13,990 bases of DNA from Bacteroidota bacterium (GTDB lineage: Bacteria; Bacteroidota; Bacteroidia; Cytophagales; Cyclobacteriaceae). The position numbers and the translations under genes were made by a program. Shown here piece by piece: positions 7,121-12,791 of this stretch. Each line of letters begins with the position of its first letter. Positions within the stretch are counted from its first letter, which is position 1. The stretch spans positions 1 to 13,990 of the forward strand of contig JAEYXN010000156.1 of NCBI GenBank assembly GCA_023431285.1, given 5' to 3'. Under the pieces are notes generated by a model, which was not told the origin of the DNA, did not search any database, and saw only the letters and a program-made list of their open reading frames with translations.

Positions 7121-7624
7121 TTAACTATAACCATGCAATTTCTTCTGAATTTCTTTTCGCGCATGGAAGATTCGGTTCTTCACTGTCCCGATCGGTAAGT
7201 CAAGATGCTCGGATATCTCATGATATTTATATCCCGTCATATACATCTTGAAGGGGACCATCAGTTCATCTCTTACATCATTAACATTTCTCCATATCTC
7301 TTTAAACTCTACACTCTCGTGTGGGCGATTAAAAGTATGCTGATCTTCAACATTAAGAAAGTGCAGATCTTTCGACTTGTCATGCTTCGTGCGGGCCCTC
7401 TGGTTTTTTCTGTAATTGTTGATAAAAGTGTTTCTCATGATCGTGAACAGCCATCCTTTAAGGTTCGTGTCGTCACGAAACTTTTCCCGGTAGGTCAATG
7501 CCTTCAAGATCGTATCCTGTACGAGATCCAGCGACTCATCTCTGTCCGCTGTGAATTTCCTGGTAAACAGCTGAAGTGTGGGTCTCAGACTGGCAATGTG
7601 ATGGGTGAACTCAATTGTTGTCAT
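7121..7624 (-). CDS. ECF-type RNA polymerase sigma factor
   Basis: Directs RNA polymerase to a small regulon. Of the 167 residues, region 2 covers about 20-75 (DLVQDTILKAL, then NLKGWLFTIMRNTFINNYRK at 54-73) and region 4 about 115-165, with the helix-turn-helix YHEISEHLDLPIGTVKNRIFHARKEI. There is no sigma-3 domain, which defines the ECF class. ATG at 7622-7624. It is the first gene of the carotenoid operon, 24 bases before crtI, so it is likely to control this operon, itself and perhaps other light-stress genes. By analogy with CarQ of Myxococcus a membrane anti-sigma factor would be expected, but none is adjacent: next upstream is the cobalamin-binding MerR regulator. Control may therefore be at transcription, through the palindromes at 7625-7717. 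Confidence 0.92.
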   Translation of the reverse strand: MTTIEFTHHIASLRPTLQLFTRKFTADRDESLDLVQDTILKALTYREKFRDDTNLKGWLFTIMRNTFINNYRKNQRARTKHDKSKDLHFLNVEDQHTFNRPHESVEFKEIWRNVNDVRDELMVPFKMYMTGYKYHEISEHLDLPIGTVKNRIFHARKEIQKKLHGYS

Positions 7625-7654
7625 TGTTTAATGATTTGGTTGTAAAGTTAAACA
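7625..7654. promoter_or_regulatory. proximal palindrome TGTTTAA-N16-TTAAACA, candidate operator
   Basis: TGTTTAA at 7625-7631 and TTAAACA at 7648-7654 form a perfect 7-bp inverted repeat with a 16-bp spacer (arms extend to 8 bp, TTGTTTAA/TTAAACAA, by one outer base each side). It abuts the sigma-factor start codon and its distal arm overlaps the candidate -7 box, so a bound protein would block transcription. A second palindrome with the same arms and spacer lies exactly 63 bp upstream. Confidence 0.6.
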
Positions 7655-7660
7655 AATATA
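7653..7660 (-). promoter_or_regulatory. candidate -7 promoter element of the sigma-crt operon
   Basis: On the minus strand these bases read TATATTTG, an exact match to the Bacteroidota consensus TAnnTTTG. The start point would fall about 7646, giving a leader of roughly 20 bases to the ATG at 7624. No good TTG is found at the expected -33 distance (about 7680), which may mean a regulated promoter or a chance match. Confidence 0.45.
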
Positions 7661-7687
7661 TGACAAGAACAGGTTAACGAGTATTAA

Positions 7688-7717
7688 TGTTTAATTAATA
7701 TAAAACAATATTAAACA
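7688..7717. promoter_or_regulatory. distal palindrome TGTTTAA-N16-TTAAACA, candidate operator
   Basis: TGTTTAA at 7688-7694 and TTAAACA at 7711-7717 repeat the arms and spacer length of the palindrome at 7625-7654. The spacers themselves are unlike (TGATTTGGTTGTAAAG versus TTAATATAAAACAATA), so the arms look selected. Relative to the predicted start at about 7646 it lies near -42 to -71. Confidence 0.6.
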
Positions 7718-7735
7718 AAAATGAACTTTCGACGG

Positions 7736-7771
7736 AAAAATTGCTTTCGTGCAACCGGAAGACAAGCAATT
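7736..7771 (-). terminator. weak candidate terminator after the MerR-type gene
   Basis: AATTGCTT at 7739-7746 and AAGCAATT at 7764-7771 form an 8-bp inverted repeat with a 17-base loop. On the minus strand the second arm runs into TTTTT (7740-7736). It lies about 20 bases past the MerR stop. The stem is A/T-rich and the loop long, so termination may be partial, allowing read-through into the sigma gene. Confidence 0.35.
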
Positions 7772-7789
7772 ACATTGATTGTGAGCGAG

Positions 7790-8656
7790 TTATAGATATA
7801 GAAGCAGATCCAGTGCTGAACGGAACGTCTGCACGTTTCCGACTTTAGCACCCTCAAATCTTTGGACCTGATAGCCGGCGGCGAGTATGGTAACGGTCGG
7901 AAAATCTTCCTCCAGCCGTTTTAGGTAATATTGGATATCGCCGGAAATAGAAGTTGTAATTGACGTAAGCAACAGCTCGGGCTTGTGAACATTATAAACA
8001 CTTATGAGATCACCATGAGGTACATTCTGGCCCAGATAATATGTTCGCCACCCGGCCTTGCGTGAAAGATAATGATAAAATAGAAGGCCCAGCTCATGGA
8101 GTTCTCCCTCAGGAAGAAAAAGCAAAATCTTCCTGCTGGTCTTTGCCGGTAATGGAAGTCCGTCAATTGCTACCATGAGCTTCTGCCGGATCAGGTTCGA
8201 CATGAAGTGCTCATGTGCCGGAGTGATATGCTGGGTCTGCCAAAGCAAACCGATTTTTTCCAGAAAGGGATAGACTATTTCGGTGATGGTCTTCTCAAAA
8301 GAGTACCGTAGGATAAGATTGTTGAGCGTCTTTTCGAAGCCTTCTTCATCCATATCAATCATAGAAATGACAAGCTGATCGATGTGAATGGCCACGTCAT
8401 TCCGGAGCTCACTAAGTTCAAGAACTTTCTGGTTCATCTCGTCGCCAGACATGTCGGCAATCTTCGAGATCTTATAACCGTTGTTGTTGAGCAACGATAC
8501 GTTGATAATCTTCTTTAGATCCTGGTCTGAATAATACCTGATGTTTGTAGAGGTTCTGGAAGGATCAATTAAATGGTGGCGCTTCTCCCAAATGCGGATC
8601 GTATGGGCTTTTATCCCCGACAGTTGTTCCAGTTCCTTGATCGAATACTTGCCCAT
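7790..8656 (-). CDS. MerR-family regulator with cobalamin-binding domain (CarH/LitR class)
   Basis: Candidate light-sensing repressor. The 288 residues hold an N-terminal MerR winged helix (YSIKELEQLSGIKAHTIRIWEKRH, 4-27; RYYSDQDLKKI, 40-50), a four-helix domain with the W-x9-EH signature (Trp139, Glu149, His150), and a C-terminal B12-binding fold. There E-x-H-x-x-G (Glu185, His187, Gly190) supplies the cobalt ligand His187, and after exactly 41 residues comes Ser232. The usual S-x-L is SIT here and the GG is Ala260-Gly261. In CarH, adenosylcobalamin stabilises a DNA-binding tetramer in the dark that light breaks up, releasing carotenoid genes. It lies 165 bases upstream of the sigma-crt operon on the same strand. 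The deviations leave open a B12-independent regulator, like CarA. ATG at 8654-8656. Confidence 0.9.
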   Translation of the reverse strand: MGKYSIKELEQLSGIKAHTIRIWEKRHHLIDPSRTSTNIRYYSDQDLKKIINVSLLNNNGYKISKIADMSGDEMNQKVLELSELRNDVAIHIDQLVISMIDMDEEGFEKTLNNLILRYSFEKTITEIVYPFLEKIGLLWQTQHITPAHEHFMSNLIRQKLMVAIDGLPLPAKTSRKILLFLPEGELHELGLLFYHYLSRKAGWRTYYLGQNVPHGDLISVYNVHKPELLLTSITTSISGDIQYYLKRLEEDFPTVTILAAGYQVQRFEGAKVGNVQTFRSALDLLLYL

Positions 8657-8791
8657 TTTGAAACTTTAACTCTAGTAACAGTGAAGCATCAGAATTTGTT
8701 ATGAGTTTACAAAAATTCAAAATAAATCCGGCCAACAAAATTCTTCCTTTTTGCGGATATAAACCGGAAAGTTAATACGTTGAACACGGTG

Positions 8792-11248
8792 ATGGACAAG
8801 AACGCAAGTATCGATATCGGCATTGATTGGTTCCGCGGAAGGGGATGGGAGCCCTTTCAGTTCCAGCTTGAAGCGTGGGATGCCTACCTGCAGGGCCGGA
8901 GCGGTCTTGTCAACGCGCCGACCGGTAGCGGTAAGACGTATTCCCTATTAGTGCCGGTTGTGCTGGATTTTATCAGAAGCAATCCCGACTGGCGGAAGAA
9001 AAAACAGAATGGTCTGCAGGCAATCTGGATTACGCCGATCAGGGCATTAAGTAAGGAGATAGAAATATCAGCCAAAAGAATCATTGAAGAACTTGGGGTC
9101 CCCTGGAAAGTCGGCGTAAGATCAGGGGATACCTCCGTGAAGGAACGCGCCCGTCAGAAAGAGAAACCTCCCGAAATCCTGATCACCACGCCGGAGAGCC
9201 TTCATCTCCTGATGACTCAGAAAGGGTATGCGGAATTTTTTAAATCCCTTAAAGCTGTTGTCGCCGACGAATGGCATGAGCTCATGGGCTCAAAAAGAGG
9301 AGTACAGGTAGAGCTCGGGTTGTCGCGACTAAAAACAATCTGTCCCGGCTTGCGGGTATGGGGAATCTCTGCAACGATAGGAAACATGGAGGAAGCCCTT
9401 CATGCATTGCTTGGCAGTTACTACGATAAAAAAGAATACGTACTAATCAGGGCGGACATAGAAAAGAAAGTTGAGATCGTTTCGGTGATGCCCGACTCCG
9501 TAGAGAAGATGCCATGGGCCGGTCATCTCGGCATCCACCTTCTCGAAAAAGTGATCGACATCGTTAAGCGCAGTACGACCACGCTGATTTTTACCAACAC
9601 TAGAAGTTTTGCCGAAATCTGGTATCAGAAGATGCTCGATAAAGCGCCTGAACTATCAGGAGCGATAGCGATGCACCATGGGTCGATCAGTCAATCGCTG
9701 CGCAGCTGGGTCGAAGATCAATTGCACGAGGGAAACCTTAAGGCGGTGGTATGTACTTCGAGCCTCGACCTTGGAGTAGATTTCCGTCCCGTAGAGACAG
9801 TGATCCAGATCGGTGGTCCGAAAGGTGTTGCCAGGTTTCTCCAGCGCGCGGGACGGAGTGGTCACCAACCCGGAGCAACAAGCCGCATCTATTTTGTCCC
9901 GACCCATTCACTGGAACTCATGGAGGCCGCCGCTTTGCGCGAGGCTACTACGCGAAAGATCGTAGAAGATCGTTTCCCCTACATCCGATCATTCGATGTG
10001 CTGATGCAGTACCTCTTAACGCTGGCGATATCCGAGGGATTCGTGCCTGAAGAGATTTTTCAGGAAGTGACTGGGACATTTAGTTTCAGTTCGATGACTG
10101 AAGACGAGTGGCACTGGTTGCTTGGGTTTGTTACAACAGGCGGAGATTCATTGCAAGCGTATAATGAGTACAGAAAAGTTGTTGTCATCAATGGCGTCTA
10201 CAAGGTAGAGAATCGTGCCATCGCAATGAAGCACAGGCTTTCGATTGGGACCATCGTCGGGGACAGTTCTTTGTTTGTGAGATTCGTCACCGGAAAATAT
10301 CTTGGAACGATTGAGGAGGGTTTTATCTCACGGCTGAATCCCGGGGATGTTTTTTGGTTCGCGGGACGTAACCTCGAACTCGTACGAATCAAGGAAATGG
10401 AAGTACACGTTCGGAAGACTTCCCGCAAGTCGGGGCTGGTCCCTTCGTGGCAGGGAGGACGAATGCCATTGTCGTCACAGCTTAGCGAGATGATTCGTAA
10501 CAAGATTGACGAGGTTGTCCACGACGTCGCGAAAGATACAGAGTTACTTTTTTTGAAGCCGTTGTTCTCACTTCAGCAACAGCGCTCTCATGTTCCCGCG
10601 AAGAATGAATTTCTGATTGAATACTTTGAAACGAATGAAGGCTATCACGTAGTGATGTATCCTTTCGAAGGAAGATTTGTTCACGAAGGCATGGCGGCAC
10701 TGGTGGCGCATCGCATTGCTCAGATCCAACCCATCACGTTTTCAATTGCCATGAATGATTACGGGTTTGAGTTGCTGTCGGATCAACCCATTCCCATAGA
10801 GGAAGCTATTGAAACCGATGTACTCGGTAGCACGAATCTGATGCATGACATTCAGGCCAGCATCAATAGTACTGAGATGGCACGTCGGAAGTTCCGGGAC
10901 ATCGCAGCTATTTCAGGACTTATATTCAAAGGATATCCCGGAAAACCGGTTAAAGACAGACACCTCCAATCGTCCTCTCAATTATTTTTCAGTGTGTTCC
11001 ATGATTACGAAGCACATAATCTGCTGCTTCGTCAGGCTTATGAAGAAGTAATGGACTTTCAATTGGAAGAAGCACGGCTTCGTCGGGCGCTCGAAAGAAT
11101 TTCGCATCAGAAGATTATTCTTGCGCGTCCCGATAAGCCCACGCCATTCGCATTTCCGATTATGGTCGATCACATGCGCGAGAAACTGACCTCTGAAAAA
11201 CTTGAAGACCGGATCAGAAGGATGGCAGTTCAATATTCTGAAGAATAA
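8792..11248 (+). CDS. ligase-associated DEXH-box DNA helicase (Lhr-like)
   Basis: Superfamily 2 ATP-dependent DNA helicase of the Lhr type found in ligase-associated DNA damage-response gene sets. Counting from ATG 8792 (818 residues): Walker A APTGSGKT at 42-49, motif Ia ITPIRALSKE, motif Ib TTPESLH, motif II DEWH at 159-162, motif III SAT at 193-195, motif IV FTNTRS, motif V TSSLDLGVD and motif VI QRAGRSGH at 351-358. A winged-helix and Lhr-core C-terminal region fills the rest. Length is near the roughly 800-820 residues usual for this short Lhr group. The start could also be TTG at 8780, which has GGAAAG 8 bases upstream at 8766-8771 and would add four residues. It is divergent from the MerR gene and ends 67 bases before the convergent hydrolase gene. 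No ligase or exonuclease gene adjoins it here. Confidence 0.93.
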   Translation: MDKNASIDIGIDWFRGRGWEPFQFQLEAWDAYLQGRSGLVNAPTGSGKTYSLLVPVVLDFIRSNPDWRKKKQNGLQAIWITPIRALSKEIEISAKRIIEELGVPWKVGVRSGDTSVKERARQKEKPPEILITTPESLHLLMTQKGYAEFFKSLKAVVADEWHELMGSKRGVQVELGLSRLKTICPGLRVWGISATIGNMEEALHALLGSYYDKKEYVLIRADIEKKVEIVSVMPDSVEKMPWAGHLGIHLLEKVIDIVKRSTTTLIFTNTRSFAEIWYQKMLDKAPELSGAIAMHHGSISQSLRSWVEDQLHEGNLKAVVCTSSLDLGVDFRPVETVIQIGGPKGVARFLQRAGRSGHQPGATSRIYFVPTHSLELMEAAALREATTRKIVEDRFPYIRSFDVLMQYLLTLAISEGFVPEEIFQEVTGTFSFSSMTEDEWHWLLGFVTTGGDSLQAYNEYRKVVVINGVYKVENRAIAMKHRLSIGTIVGDSSLFVRFVTGKYLGTIEEGFISRLNPGDVFWFAGRNLELVRIKEMEVHVRKTSRKSGLVPSWQGGRMPLSSQLSEMIRNKIDEVVHDVAKDTELLFLKPLFSLQQQRSHVPAKNEFLIEYFETNEGYHVVMYPFEGRFVHEGMAALVAHRIAQIQPITFSIAMNDYGFELLSDQPIPIEEAIETDVLGSTNLMHDIQASINSTEMARRKFRDIAAISGLIFKGYPGKPVKDRHLQSSSQLFFSVFHDYEAHNLLLRQAYEEVMDFQLEEARLRRALERISHQKIILARPDKPTPFAFPIMVDHMREKLTSEKLEDRIRRMAVQYSEE

Positions 11249-11315
11249 CTCCACCAGGTGATGATGCCACTCACCAAAAGCAACGCCACAGCTATACGGC
11301 GATACTAACGTAAGG

Positions 11316-12077
11316 TCAGAGCTTTAACTTTTGCTTCCACAACCAGGGCATGAGTTGAGGCTCTTTATAAGCCTGGTGCCAACTGGTATGACCAATCCCA
11401 GGGAACTCAGTATATCCCGGGAGCGCACCTGCCCCCTGAAGCCCGTAAATCATTACCCGTGTTGCCTCTGCTGGAACAGTCTGATCCTCGGCTCCGTGAA
11501 AAGCCCAAATAGGGATGTGCTTGATTTTTTGGACCGTCTTTGGATCTCCGCCGCCGCAAATGGGTACGCCCGCAGCAAAACGATAGGGAAGTCGTGCAAG
11601 CAGATCCCAAACGCCATAACCACCCATCGATACACCTGTAACATAAATCCTGGTGTGGTCGATCGGATATTCAATAGCCAGCTTTTCCATAACCTGAAGA
11701 AGCATCGCCATTGGACGGGTAGGAGTAGCGCTGAATGATTTTCCATTCATCATCGTCGACCAGATTTCTCCCTTTGGACACTGCGGTGCAAAAACGTAAC
11801 AAGGATACTTGTCAAATGTATTGTAATTAAACAGAATCTGAATATGTTTTATATGCTTTGTGTTATCCGTTCCTCGCTCGCTCGAACCATGAAGGTAAAT
11901 CACCAAAGGATATTTCTGACCCGCAACCGGCTTCAGTGGCTCCAGAAGTCCGTATGGAAGCGAATCTTTTTTGTCGACATGCACAAATTTCTTAAAAGGT
12001 GGAGGTTGCCGCTGGGAAAACCCCGGGAAGACGACAGTGAAACACAAAATGAAAAGAGTCAGAATACCTTTTTGCAT
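11316..12077 (-). CDS. secreted alpha/beta hydrolase (esterase / carboxylesterase-like)
   Basis: A 253-residue alpha/beta-hydrolase. Residues 1-21 (KGILTLFILCFTVVFPGFSQ) look like a signal peptide cut after Ser-Gln, so it acts in the periplasm or outside. The oxyanion segment is LHGSSERG (62-69), the nucleophile elbow GVSMGGYG (148-155, Ser150), the acid is in FHGAEDQTVP (Asp198) and the base in GIGHTSW (His230). The fold resembles phospholipase/carboxylesterase and PHB-depolymerase-like enzymes acting on esters of sugars, polyesters or aryl acids; the substrate cannot be read from the sequence. It lies on the opposite strand between the helicase and pdeM and shares a 49-base divergent gap with pdeM. 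Not an obvious repair protein, so it is probably a passenger in this locus. Confidence 0.9.
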   Translation of the reverse strand: MQKGILTLFILCFTVVFPGFSQRQPPPFKKFVHVDKKDSLPYGLLEPLKPVAGQKYPLVIYLHGSSERGTDNTKHIKHIQILFNYNTFDKYPCYVFAPQCPKGEIWSTMMNGKSFSATPTRPMAMLLQVMEKLAIEYPIDHTRIYVTGVSMGGYGVWDLLARLPYRFAAGVPICGGGDPKTVQKIKHIPIWAFHGAEDQTVPAEATRVMIYGLQGAGALPGYTEFPGIGHTSWHQAYKEPQLMPWLWKQKLKL

Positions 12078-12126
12078 ATTTAAAATTATCTTCGCGTTAC
12101 CAATTTAACAAATTACGGGCCGCCGC

Positions 12127-12777
12127 ATGAAGGTTGAGATCTCGGGAGAAATTTTTGAACTGCTGTGTCACAAGGCGTTATACTGGCCGAGATTCAACAC
12201 GGTGCTACTTGCCGACCTTCACCTCGGCAAGATTAATCATTTTCGGAAGGCCGGCATACCTCTTCCTTCAAAAGCCAACGATAGAAATCTCGAAGTGCTC
12301 CTCGACATAATTCAAACTGTAAGGCCTGCGCGCGTACTTTGTCTTGGTGATCTGTTTCATAGCTATTACAATCCCGAATGGGAAGTATTCGGCGAACTGG
12401 TGAAACATTTCAGCAATGTGTCCTTCGAATTGGTCCTCGGTAACCATGATGTGATGAGTGATCTTCAGTACGAACGAAAAGGCATCCGGCTGCACGATCA
12501 TCTCGTTATCGGAAACTTTATTCTCACACACCATCCATTGACCGATGTAGCGCCGGGATACTATAACCTCGCAGGTCATATTCACCCGGGTGTATGTCTC
12601 CACGGCCGCGGGAAACAGAGGATCACGCTTCCATGTTTCTATTTCGGTCAGCAACAGGCGCTATTACCGGCGTTCGGCGTGTTTACAGGCCTTGCACAGA
12701 TCAGACCACAAAAAGACGACAAAGTTTTCGTTATTCTCGAGGATAAAATCATGGAGGTAAACGGAGCGATCTGTTGA
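12127..12777 (+). CDS. pdeM: ligase-associated DNA damage-response phosphoesterase
   Basis: Calcineurin-like metallophosphoesterase, 216 residues, with all metal-binding motifs: LADLHLGK (D30-x-H32), LGDLFHS (GD75-x-x-H78), VLGNHD (N106-H107-D108), LTHHP (His135) and LAGHIHP (H151-x-H153). The family is known as a two-metal nuclease/phosphoesterase encoded beside a bacterial ATP-dependent DNA ligase, an exonuclease and an Lhr-like helicase; the helicase is present 0.9 kb upstream on the same strand. No signal peptide, so it is cytoplasmic. Starts at ATG 12127, where the homology begins. A 14-base gap to the next gene suggests co-transcription with the CapA-like gene. Confidence 0.92.
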   Translation: MKVEISGEIFELLCHKALYWPRFNTVLLADLHLGKINHFRKAGIPLPSKANDRNLEVLLDIIQTVRPARVLCLGDLFHSYYNPEWEVFGELVKHFSNVSFELVLGNHDVMSDLQYERKGIRLHDHLVIGNFILTHHPLTDVAPGYYNLAGHIHPGVCLHGRGKQRITLPCFYFGQQQALLPAFGVFTGLAQIRPQKDDKVFVILEDKIMEVNGAIC

Positions 12778-12791
12778 CCCGAACAAATAAT

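Larger units (their letters stand above)
1194..7624 (-). other. carotenoid / photoprotection operon (8 genes)
   Basis: Order of transcription: sigma factor, crtI, crtB, idi, phr, SRPBCC, crtZ, crtY. Junctions are 24-base gap, 0 gap, 1-base overlap, 7-base gap (or 23-base overlap), 37-base gap, 1-base overlap, 4-base overlap. I see no convincing internal terminator or promoter, so a single transcript is likely. The encoded steps run from IPP/DMAPP balance to zeaxanthin; geranylgeranyl diphosphate synthase must be elsewhere. Confidence 0.85.

Noticed and set aside
7205..7645. 146-codon plus-strand open frame opposite the sigma factor
   Set aside because: It spans the antisense of both sigma domains and runs through the promoter region; nothing in it resembles a protein family.
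7673..7678. GTTAAC as an ECF -35 element or a third operator half-site
   Set aside because: Distance to TGTC/TATA is too short for an AAC-N16-CGTC type ECF promoter, and it lacks the third A of the TTAAACA arm.
11249..11315. Weak GGTGA...TCACC hairpin between helicase and hydrolase as a shared terminator
   Set aside because: 5-bp stem with a 9-base loop and no T-run on either strand.
12081..12112. Minus-strand TTTG-N20-TAATTTTA promoter for the hydrolase
   Set aside because: Spacing and sequence fit the Bacteroidota consensus well, but the -7 box ends 3 bases before the ATG, which would make the transcript leaderless or begin inside the signal peptide; kept only as a note.
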